Assembly: GCA_028871265.1 (NCBI GenBank)
Contig: JAGWNR010000021.1
Span: forward strand, 1 to 8,704
Direction: 5' to 3'
From: Patescibacteria group bacterium
Lineage (GTDB): Bacteria > Patescibacteriota > Minisyncoccia > Phycocordibacterales > PALSA-1337
Length of the DNA stretch: 8,704 nt
In this document: in pieces, positions 1 through 5,225 of the stretch
How positions within the stretch are numbered: position 1 is the first letter of the stretch
How the letters are laid out: each line of letters begins with the position of its first letter
Program-made: the position numbers and the translations under genes
Notes under the pieces: generated by a model
The model's input: the letters and a program-made list of their open reading frames with translations, nothing else
The model's database searches: none
What the model was told of the DNA's origin: nothing

Positions 1-13
1 TTTCTTTTTTCAA
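1..13 (-). CDS. 5' end of a divergent gene running off the left edge (unknown product)
   Basis: On the minus strand the sequence reads AAAGGAGG (complement of 19-26), a 5-nt spacer, then TTG AAA AAA GAA to the window edge. A near-perfect Shine-Dalgarno at ideal spacing before a start codon suggests a gene beginning Met-Lys-Lys-Glu with a TTG start. A plausible promoter lies upstream at 74-101. Only four codons are visible, so the product cannot be named. The ribosome site is the strongest in the window and contrasts with the genes to the right, most of which have none. Alternatively the true start is a later codon outside the window. Confidence 0.45.
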
Positions 14-18
14 GATAG

Positions 19-26
19 CCTCCTTT
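19..26 (-). promoter_or_regulatory. Strong Shine-Dalgarno for the divergent left-edge gene
   Basis: The complement of 19-26 is AAAGGAGG, matching the anti-Shine-Dalgarno end of 16S rRNA. It sits 5 nt before a TTG codon on the minus strand and decides that start. Confidence 0.5.
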
Positions 27-73
27 CAATGTTTGGCGATTATAAACGGCTTATTTCGGTTATTTCTAAAAAG

Positions 74-101
74 AATCTATCATTCTTTTATAAAAAGTCA
101 A
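74..101 (-). promoter_or_regulatory. Putative promoter of the divergent left-edge gene
   Basis: On the minus strand, TTGACT (complement of 96-101) is followed after 16 bp by TAGATT (complement of 74-79), which is preceded by TG-A to give an extended -10. Transcription would start near 67 and leave a leader of about 50 nt carrying the AAAGGAGG site. This is a motif match only. Confidence 0.4.
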
Positions 102-127
102 GCAAATTGCGGTATTTTTATAAAAAG
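86..127. repeat. Two 12-bp copies of TTTTATAAAAAG, 30 bp apart
   Basis: TTTTATAAAAAG occurs at 86-97 and again at 116-127; the second copy forms a perfect TTTTTATAAAAA palindrome at 115-126. A weaker relative (TTTCTAAAAAG) lies at 63-73. The two exact copies lie between the leftward promoter and the recJ -10 box and are about three helical turns apart. They could be operator half-sites or simply AT-rich promoter DNA. Confidence 0.4.
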
Positions 128-138
128 ATTCGTTCGCG

Positions 139-154
139 TGATATACTTCACCTC
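139..154 (+). promoter_or_regulatory. Extended -10 promoter of recJ, leaderless arrangement
   Basis: TG-A-TATACT (139-147) is an extended -10 element with 5 of 6 consensus bases in the hexamer. It ends 7 nt before the ATG at 155, so the expected transcription start coincides with the start codon. There is no convincing -35 and no Shine-Dalgarno before the ATG. Confidence 0.5.
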
Positions 155-1891
155 ATGACCTACTCCATCCGCACAGAAACACCGGCCGATGTACGCCAAA
201 AATTGATCGAATATTCTGATTTATCGGCGCGACTTTTGCACAATCGCGGCATTACCGACCGAGAAAGCGCGGTGATTTTCTTTAATCCAAATTATGAAAC
301 TCATTCACATGACCCGTTTTTATTGAAAGACGCCGAGAAGTCCGCCGATAGAATTATTTATGCCATTAAAAATAATGAGAAAATTGTTATCTACAGCGAC
401 TACGACACCGATGGCATTCCCGCCGGCGCGATGTTTGCCGATTTTTTTCGACGTATCGGCTTTACCAATTTTTCCAATTACATTCCTCACCGACATGACG
501 AAGGATTCGGCCTAAATAATGAAGCAATCATCGATATTGCTGACAATGGCGCACGGCTCCTCATCACTCTCGATTGCGGCATCACCGATGTCGAACCAAC
601 CAAACTGGCCAGAGAGAAAAACATTGATGTCATCATCACCGATCATCACACACCGCCATTAGAATTGCCGCCGGCATTTGCCATTGTCAATCCAAAACAA
701 GCCGACTGCAATTATCCGTTCAAAGAACTTTGCGGTGCCGGTGTCGGCTGGAAATTGATCCAGTCAATTTTGAAGAAAGAACGTTTCGGTCTAAAAGATG
801 GTCAGGAAAAGTGGCTACTGGATCTGGTCGGCATTGCCACACTTTCCGACATGGTGCCGTTACAGGGTGAAAATCGTATGCTGGCACATTATGGTTTGGC
901 GGTTTTGCGTAAATCACCGCGCAAAGGACTGGTTCGATTATTGCAAAAAATTGGAGTCAAGCAAAAGGATATTGTCGAAGATGATATCGGCTTTTCAATA
1001 GGGCCGCGTATAAATGCCGCCTCGCGCATGGGCGAAGCCATGGACGCATTTCGACTACTCTCAACTGACGATGAAAATGAAGCGGAGCACCTGGCCGAAA
1101 ATTTGGATCATATCAACAACGAGCGCAAGGGTATCGTCGCAGGACTAGTGAAAGAAGTGAAAAGGAAAATGGAAAATAGGAAAATGGAAAATAGGAAAAT
1201 TATTGTAATTGGTAATCCAAATTGGCGACCATCACTTCTGGGGCTTGTGGCCAACACCTGCGCCGAAGAATACGGCTGTTCATTCTTTGTCTGGGGTCGC
1301 GATGGGGATGGTTTGATCAAGGGTTCTTGTCGCACCACAGACGGCGATTCTGTTCATTTGGTTGAGCTTATGACAGCCACACCAGCGGGAACGTTTACCC
1401 AATTTGGCGGCCATGTCGGTGCCGGCGGATTCACTGTGCAAAAGGAGGCGGTTTATAATTTGGAGGAAATTCTGAATAAAACGTATGTGATGTTAAAAAA
1501 TAACAAACTTCAAAATCCAAATGACAAATTAATGTCAAATGACAAAAAACTTGTCGACTCGATTATTTCCGCCGATTCAATAAATTGGGATTTGTTTGAT
1601 GAGATAAATCGTTTTGCGCCGTTTGGCACCGACAATCCAAAACCGATTTTTATGGTCAAGGATGCGATCATCGCCGGAGTAAAACATTTTGGCAAGGAAA
1701 AAAATCACCTAGAGATCCTCTTGCAAAAGGAGAGTGGCCAAACCGTGCCGGCCATTGCTTTCTTTAAAAAGGCCGAAGATTTTTCAACACCGCTTGAAAT
1801 CGGCAAAACCGTCTCAATTATTGGCACTCTGGAAAAATCAACCTTCAAATGGAAGCCCGAGTTGCGCATAAGGATTTTGGATGTATTATAA
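155..1891 (+). CDS. recJ: Single-stranded-DNA-specific exonuclease RecJ
   Basis: The product is a 578-residue RecJ, close to the usual bacterial length. RecJ degrades ssDNA 5' to 3' in RecF-pathway recombination, base-excision and mismatch repair. The DHH catalytic domain shows DYDTDG (D82, D84, D86), the LDCG aspartate D140, the TDHH motif (D163-H165), SDMVPL (D232) and RINAASR (from R285). The DHHA1 domain carries GGHVGAGGF (H420), and a C-terminal OB-like domain begins near residue 485. The ATG at 155 was chosen because homology begins there and an extended -10 box sits just upstream; the open frame back to 29 adds 42 Lys/Phe/Tyr-rich residues unlike RecJ. Two low-complexity linkers, at about 339-348 (MENRK twice) and 449-463, are encoded by short DNA repeats. 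A small ORF follows after 21 bp. The family call is secure. Confidence 0.95.
   Translation: MTYSIRTETPADVRQKLIEYSDLSARLLHNRGITDRESAVIFFNPNYETHSHDPFLLKDAEKSADRIIYAIKNNEKIVIYSDYDTDGIPAGAMFADFFRRIGFTNFSNYIPHRHDEGFGLNNEAIIDIADNGARLLITLDCGITDVEPTKLAREKNIDVIITDHHTPPLELPPAFAIVNPKQADCNYPFKELCGAGVGWKLIQSILKKERFGLKDGQEKWLLDLVGIATLSDMVPLQGENRMLAHYGLAVLRKSPRKGLVRLLQKIGVKQKDIVEDDIGFSIGPRINAASRMGEAMDAFRLLSTDDENEAEHLAENLDHINNERKGIVAGLVKEVKRKMENRKMENRKIIVIGNPNWRPSLLGLVANTCAEEYGCSFFVWGRDGDGLIKGSCRTTDGDSVHLVELMTATPAGTFTQFGGHVGAGGFTVQKEAVYNLEEILNKTYVMLKNNKLQNPNDKLMSNDKKLVDSIISADSINWDLFDEINRFAPFGTDNPKPIFMVKDAIIAGVKHFGKEKNHLEILLQKESGQTVPAIAFFKKAEDFSTPLEIGKTVSIIGTLEKSTFKWKPELRIRILDVL
1163..1200 (+). repeat. 15-bp tandem repeat inside recJ
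   Basis: AGGAAAATGGAAAAT is repeated exactly at 1163-1177 and 1178-1192, with a partial third copy (AGGAAAAT) at 1193-1200. The unit is a multiple of three, so it keeps frame and encodes a duplicated Met-Glu-Asn-Arg-Lys. It lies in the linker between the DHH and DHHA1 domains, just before the strand IIVIG. Confidence 0.85.
1500..1545 (+). repeat. Dispersed AT-rich repeat, copy 1 (inside recJ)
   Basis: This segment contains ATAACAAA, then TTCAAAATCCAAATG, then CAAAT, and continues with further CAAATGAC iterations. The same blocks, with a 6-bp indel and one substitution, occur inverted at 8588-8623. Here they encode a low-complexity Asn/Lys/Asp linker between the DHHA1 and OB-like parts of RecJ without breaking the frame. 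Confidence 0.6.
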
Positions 1892-1912
1892 AAGTCAAGA
1901 AAGGTTCTTTTT

Positions 1913-2110
1913 ATGAGCAAAACGTATGAAGAAATAGTGTTTGGCGACCAAAAGTTCCTGTTTGAAGTGAGTGAGACAAACTTCTTTGCAGAAGTTCAAA
2001 AAGAAATGGAGGATGAATACACAAAAAATCCCATTGATCCATTTCAAGCAGAGCAAGATCGCACGTGGAGCCTGCTCGCCAACCAAGTTGTTGGTCATGA
2101 AAATCTATAA
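1913..2110 (+). CDS. Small protein of unknown function downstream of recJ
   Basis: This 65-residue ORF begins 21 bp after the recJ stop. A weak Shine-Dalgarno (GAAAGG, 1899-1904) lies 8 nt before the ATG, and a probable terminator starts 25 bp after its stop, so it fits as the last gene of the recJ transcript. The protein is acidic and soluble-looking, with Glu/Asp-rich stretches such as EVQKEMEDEY, no membrane segment, no cysteines and no motif I recognise. It ends ...LANQVVGHENL. A longer frame from 1971 overlaps it on the same strand, but that one has no ribosome site and runs through the terminator and the antitoxin operator. The product is unknown; whether it is expressed is uncertain. 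Confidence 0.5.
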   Translation: MSKTYEEIVFGDQKFLFEVSETNFFAEVQKEMEDEYTKNPIDPFQAEQDRTWSLLANQVVGHENL

Positions 2111-2135
2111 ATTCTTGGCCGACTATAAGATTCAC

Positions 2136-2163
2136 CAAAACCCTGTTGAAATGCGGGGTTTTG
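2136..2163 (+). terminator. Probable intrinsic terminator of the recJ transcript
   Basis: An 8-bp perfect stem pairs CAAAACCC (2136-2143) with GGGTTTTG (2156-2163) around a 12-nt loop. The right arm is T-rich and runs into TTTACTT, so the U-tract is partly within the stem. It lies between the 1913-2110 ORF and the antitoxin promoter, where a terminator is expected. Confidence 0.6.
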
Positions 2164-2168
2164 TTTAC

Positions 2169-2197
2169 TTGCCTTTTAGAAAAGTCTCTGCTATCAT
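2169..2197 (+). promoter_or_regulatory. Promoter of the toxin-antitoxin locus
   Basis: TTGCCT (2169-2174), a 17-bp spacer and TATCAT (2192-2197) form a good sigma-70-type promoter. TG-C directly before the hexamer makes it an extended -10. Transcription should start near 2204, inside the palindromic operator at 2197-2217, which gives a direct route to autorepression. Confidence 0.6.
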
Positions 2198-2217
2198 TGT
2201 AATACAAAGTATTACAA
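2197..2217. promoter_or_regulatory. Palindromic operator before the RHH antitoxin
   Basis: This is a perfect inverted repeat with 9-bp arms TTGTAATAC and GTATTACAA around AAA. It covers the predicted transcription start and ends 12 bp before the antitoxin ATG. Ribbon-helix-helix antitoxins bind such palindromes to repress their own operon; binding here is inferred from position. Confidence 0.65.
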
Positions 2218-2229
2218 ATCGTTACATAC

Positions 2230-2451
2230 ATGACCATGCGCACCATCATCAACATATCAGTCCCACAATCTGTCGCTAGAGATATTAAAAAAGAAGTAAA
2301 AACCGGTAAGTTCGCTTCTACTAGTGAGTTTTTTAGACATATGTGGCGACTATGGAATGAAGAAAAACTTTTGAGAGAGATCAGACAATCACAAAAAGAA
2401 TTTGCGCAAGGTAAAGGAAAAATTTTGAGATCTTTGAAAGATTTGAGATAA
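2230..2451 (+). CDS. Ribbon-helix-helix (CopG/ParD-like) antitoxin
   Basis: The 73-residue protein has the RHH layout. A DNA-binding beta strand RTIINISVP (residues 4-12) is followed by helix A (about 13-25), a turn with the typical S-T-SEF pattern, and helix B (about 32-46). The C-terminal tail ends GKGKILRSLKDL, the kind of segment that wraps the RelE/ParE toxin in related modules. As a dimer it should bind the 2197-2217 palindrome and repress the operon. ATGs at 2230 and 2236 are both possible (73 or 71 residues); neither has a ribosome site. The partner toxin at 2456 is cut to about 25 codons, so this is now an orphan antitoxin. It may repress transcription through rnhA or bind a toxin encoded elsewhere. 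The RHH call is strong; the subfamily is not fixed. Confidence 0.8.
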   Translation: MTMRTIINISVPQSVARDIKKEVKTGKFASTSEFFRHMWRLWNEEKLLREIRQSQKEFAQGKGKILRSLKDLR

Positions 2452-2455
2452 TTAT

Positions 2456-2533
2456 GTGGTGCAAATATCGTATTCTCCAAAATTTCTTAAAAAATATAGA
2501 AAAATATCAAATATGATCAGAGAATTAACATAG
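2456..2533 (+). pseudogene. Truncated RelE/ParE-like toxin remnant
   Basis: A GTG codon 4 nt after the antitoxin stop opens a 25-codon frame reading VVQISYSPKFLKKYRKI and then SNMIREL, ending at TAG (2531-2533). The opening resembles the first beta strand and helix of RelE/ParE-family toxins (pattern x-I-x-Y-S-P-x-F-L-K-x-Y-K-K-L), and the spacing after an RHH antitoxin is typical. A functional toxin needs about 85-100 residues including a C-terminal catalytic region. Here rnhA begins 15 bp after the stop, so the rest is absent and not merely frameshifted. It is most likely an inactive fossil. The match is from memory of the family, over a short segment. Confidence 0.65.
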
Positions 2534-2548
2534 GTAATCACGACATCT

Positions 2549-3028
2549 ATGAATAACGAATACACAATCTACACCGACGGTTCATCACGTGGCAATCCAG
2601 GGCCGGGAGGCTGGGCGGCTATAATAATTGAAAAAGTAAAAAGCAAAACGGAAAATGAAGAAAGAGGGGTACGAGAAATCGGAGGCAGGGAAGATCAGAC
2701 CACGAACAATAGGATGGAACTTCGTGCGGCGATTGAAGGGTTAAAGGCTGTACCGGAAGGCTCAAACGTCACATTGATTGCTGATTCGGAATACGTCGTC
2801 AAAGGCATGACGCTTTGGATAAAGGGGTGGCAAGCGAAAAATTGGCGCACGGCGGCGAAAAAACCTGTCTTGAATCAGGACCTCTGGCAGGAATTATTGA
2901 AGGCGGCTGAAGGGAAAAATATCGAATGGAAAACTGTCCTTGGTCATAGCGGTATCGAACACAACGAGCGCGCAGATCAAATTGCTACTAATTTCGCAGA
3001 CGGAAAGCCGCTGATTGCCATGGGCTAG
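2549..3028 (+). CDS. rnhA: Ribonuclease HI
   Basis: This 159-residue protein hydrolyses the RNA strand of RNA-DNA hybrids (R-loops, primers). The type 1 RNase H catalytic set is complete: D10 in YTDGSSRGNPGPGG, E57 in TTNNRMEL, D79 in IADSEYV and D143 in NERADQIA, with the flexible-loop histidine H133 in GHSG. The basic-protrusion segment around IKGWQAKNWR (91-100) marks the HI/E. coli type. Compared with E. coli RNase HI there are about ten extra Lys/Glu/Asn-rich residues near 29-38, in the loop between the first two strands. There is no Shine-Dalgarno; TATGAT at 2512-2517 could be a weak local -10, otherwise the gene is read from the antitoxin promoter. Its TAG stop overlaps the first GTCCGAC motif. 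Confidence 0.95.
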   Translation: MNNEYTIYTDGSSRGNPGPGGWAAIIIEKVKSKTENEERGVREIGGREDQTTNNRMELRAAIEGLKAVPEGSNVTLIADSEYVVKGMTLWIKGWQAKNWRTAAKKPVLNQDLWQELLKAAEGKNIEWKTVLGHSGIEHNERADQIATNFADGKPLIAMG

Positions 3029-3077
3029 GTCCGACATAGGGTGCTAAGTCCGACTTCGTACTGTCAAGGTCTGGCCT
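3027..3077. repeat. Three spaced near-palindromes of the form RGTC-N-GRC
   Basis: AGGTCCGACAT (3027-3037), AAGTCCGACTT (3046-3056) and AGGTCTGGCCT (3067-3077) are variants of one 11-bp motif with a central unpaired base. The middle copy is a perfect palindrome. The centres lie 19 and 21 bp apart, about two helical turns each. They fill the start of the 113-bp gap between rnhA and comM and could be a protein-binding array or a dispersed repeat. Confidence 0.55.
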
Positions 3078-3129
3078 CGTTTTATGAATTTTTTAATATT
3101 TTTTTATGATTTCTTAATAACCATAGGCG

Positions 3130-3141
3130 TATACTGTGCGC
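3130..3141 (+). promoter_or_regulatory. -10 box of comM, leaderless arrangement
   Basis: TATACT (3130-3135) ends 6 nt before the ATG at 3142, placing the expected transcription start on the start codon. No clear -35 and no Shine-Dalgarno are visible; the DNA before it (about 3081-3120) is very AT-rich. Confidence 0.5.
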
Positions 3142-4662
3142 ATGCCTCATGCAAAAACCTATAGCGCCCAAATACACGGCATGGAAAGCCATATTGTCAC
3201 CATTGAGGTCGACACTTCTAATGGTTTACATTCATTTTCTGTCGTTGGACTGGGTGACAAAGCAGTAGAAGAGTCCAAAGATCGTATATCATCAGCTATA
3301 AAAAATAGCGGTTATACTTCGCCGAAAAATAAAAATCAAAAAGTTGTTATATCTTTGGCGCCGGCCGATATTCGCAAAGAAGGTCCTTCTTTCGATTTGG
3401 GAATGGCTCTAGCATATTTGCTGGCATCCGGAGATATTGATTTCGACCCGGATAAAAAACTTTTTTTGGGCGAACTGGCTCTGGACGGATCAATTCGGCG
3501 AGTACATGGCGTTTTACCCATCATACGCTCTGCAATATCCCAAGGATTTACCGATATTTACATCCCCACGGAAAACAGCCACGAGGCCGGTTTGGTCGGC
3601 GGTGCACAAATATACCCAATATCAAAACTAGAAAATACAATAGGCCATTTAGAAGAAAGAAAGGGTTTCGTTTTAAAACCAATTATTCAAGCAAAACCAC
3701 AAATAAACCAGCCGCTAACAGACATGGACATGTCATATATTCACGGTCAGGAATCGGCAAAGCGCGGATTGGAAATCGCCGCTGCCGGTAGACACAACGT
3801 TGCCCTCTATGGCCCACCCGGAACAGGTAAAACAATGCTAGCCAAAGCTTTTAGAGGTATATTACCCCCACTTTCAGAAGAAGAAATAATAGAAGTGACC
3901 GCAATCCATTCCATTGCCGGAACGTTGGGTTTGCAGGTCATAACCGAACCGCCATTTAGAGCGCCGCATCATACCGCTTCTTATGCTTCGATCATCGGTG
4001 GAGGCGCTTTTCCTAGACCGGGAGAAATAACCTTGGCACACAAAGGCATATTATTTTTAGATGAGCTGCCGGAATTCAGTACCAGCGTCATAGAATCCCT
4101 GCGTGAACCGCTTGAAGAAAAGAAAATAACAGTCGCTCGCGCGCGTGGATCAGTAACTTTTCCAGCCGATTGTATTCTGGTTGCCGCCATGAATCCTTGT
4201 CCTTGCGGTTATGGTGATGATCGATGCACTTGCGGATCGGGTTTACGTGCTCAGTATGTTCGGAAAATATCCGGACCGCTATCCGATCGAATCGATATGT
4301 GGATTGCGGTATCAAAAATTGAATATGACAAACTGGGCAGCAAAATCGATAGTAATTCTTCACAAAAAATTCAAGAGCGAATCAATAAAACACGAAATAT
4401 CCAATACGATCGCTGTCGGAGACTGGGCATAGCCAGGTGCTGTAACAGTGAGATTGGTATCAGAGACATCGACAAAGCAATAACTCTAATTCCTGAACTT
4501 TCAAAATTTTTGTCGGTAACCGCAGAACGTCTAGGATTATCCGGTCGCGGCTATCATCGAATATTGAAAATATCACGCACTATCGCCGATTTAGAAGAAA
4601 AAGAAATCATCGAAAAAAAACATCTGCTCGAGGCCCTACAATATCGTCAGAAACCGTTTTGA
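3142..4662 (+). CDS. comM: YifB/ComM-family Mg-chelatase-like AAA+ ATPase
   Basis: This 506-residue protein has full family length. ComM is a hexameric branch-migration helicase that helps integrate ssDNA during natural transformation. The N-terminal Lon-protease-like domain (about 1-170) includes SVVGLGDKAVEESKDR. The AAA+ core has Walker A GPPGTGKT (224-231), the family signature FRAPHHTASYASIIGGG, Walker B ILFLDEL (D307, E308), MNPCPCGYGDDRCTCG (from 350, four cysteines) and SGPLSDRID with arginine finger R383. The C-terminal Mg-chelatase domain contains LSGRGYHRILKISRTIADL. ATG 3142 is preferred over the in-frame GTG at 3136 because the -10 box abuts the GTG. A RhuM-like gene follows after 26 bp. 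The family is certain; the transformation role is inferred from studied ComM. Confidence 0.93.
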   Translation: MPHAKTYSAQIHGMESHIVTIEVDTSNGLHSFSVVGLGDKAVEESKDRISSAIKNSGYTSPKNKNQKVVISLAPADIRKEGPSFDLGMALAYLLASGDIDFDPDKKLFLGELALDGSIRRVHGVLPIIRSAISQGFTDIYIPTENSHEAGLVGGAQIYPISKLENTIGHLEERKGFVLKPIIQAKPQINQPLTDMDMSYIHGQESAKRGLEIAAAGRHNVALYGPPGTGKTMLAKAFRGILPPLSEEEIIEVTAIHSIAGTLGLQVITEPPFRAPHHTASYASIIGGGAFPRPGEITLAHKGILFLDELPEFSTSVIESLREPLEEKKITVARARGSVTFPADCILVAAMNPCPCGYGDDRCTCGSGLRAQYVRKISGPLSDRIDMWIAVSKIEYDKLGSKIDSNSSQKIQERINKTRNIQYDRCRRLGIARCCNSEIGIRDIDKAITLIPELSKFLSVTAERLGLSGRGYHRILKISRTIADLEEKEIIEKKHLLEALQYRQKPF

Positions 4663-4688
4663 CAAGAGTAATTTAAAAAAATAACCAA

Positions 4689-5216
4689 ATGAGCATAAAA
4701 GCAAAAAAATCATACTATAGTAACACCAAAGATATGTTGGTTTTCTACAAAGGAAAAGCTGGCGATATTGAACTCCATGCGGATGCTAAAAAAGACACCT
4801 TGTGGGCAACCTTGGATCAAATCGCCAAAGTTTTTGGGCGAGATAAATCTGTCATTTCTAGACATTTAAAGAACATCTTTTCAACGCACGAACTACTCAA
4901 AAGCTCAGTTGTTGCAAAAAACGCAACAACTGCCGCTGATGGCAAGACCTATACTGTTGATTACTATAATTTAGACGCCATTCTGTCAGTTGGTTACCGA
5001 GTCAATTCCAAGAAAGCCACACAATTTCGCATCTGGGCTACAAATATCCTAAAAGAGTATTTACTTAGAGGCTTTAAAATAAATGCAACCGATCTGATTG
5101 ATTCCACAGAAAAATTCGAAGAATTGAACAAAACCATCGAATTATTAAAAGACGAATCCCGCGGAACCCGTCTCAAGGCAAAGGTTAGTTTGAGAATGTC
5201 AAAAAATATTCTGTGA
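4689..5216 (+). CDS. RhuM-like protein, apparently C-terminally truncated
   Basis: The 175-residue protein matches the N-terminal half of the RhuM family (named from a Salmonella pathogenicity-island gene; function unclear). A putative helix-turn-helix spans about 39-63 (WATLDQIAKVFGRDKSVISR). The conserved core follows: VVAKNATTAADGKTY, DYYNLDAILSVGYRVNS (from 91) and TQFRIWAT (111-118). Family members are usually near 300 residues or longer. Here similarity fades after ELNKTIELLKDES (about 145-157), and the last ~18 residues, basic and ending SKNIL, match nothing I recognise. The stop lies 9 bp from the stop of the convergent M23 gene, which suggests a deletion junction. It begins 26 bp after comM with no ribosome site, so it is probably co-transcribed with comM. 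It may be a decayed accessory gene or a short functional DNA-binding form. Confidence 0.75.
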   Translation: MSIKAKKSYYSNTKDMLVFYKGKAGDIELHADAKKDTLWATLDQIAKVFGRDKSVISRHLKNIFSTHELLKSSVVAKNATTAADGKTYTVDYYNLDAILSVGYRVNSKKATQFRIWATNILKEYLLRGFKINATDLIDSTEKFEELNKTIELLKDESRGTRLKAKVSLRMSKNIL

Positions 5217-5225
5217 ATCCGGCCA

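Noticed and set aside
86..127. CRISPR-like array from the repeated 12-mer upstream of recJ
   Set aside because: There are only two exact copies of a short AT-rich palindrome, with no spacer pattern and no cas genes in the window.
29..154. A 42-residue N-terminal extension of RecJ from the ATG at 29
   Set aside because: The extension is Lys/Phe/Tyr/Ser-rich, unlike RecJ. It covers the divergent promoter region and an extended -10 box, and homology starts at the ATG at 155.
1505..1545. An insertion sequence inside recJ
   Set aside because: There is no transposase, no terminal inverted repeats of useful length and no disruption of the frame. It fits a small dispersed repeat instead.
1971..2279. 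A 102-codon plus-strand frame across the recJ-antitoxin interval
   Set aside because: It runs through the terminator hairpin, the antitoxin promoter and the operator, has no ribosome site, and its product is His-rich and unlike any family I know.
1911..2480. A 189-codon minus-strand frame opposite the antitoxin
   Set aside because: It lies opposite the antitoxin, the toxin remnant and the 1913 ORF. Its composition (Phe, Leu, Cys, His) is that of an antisense shadow.
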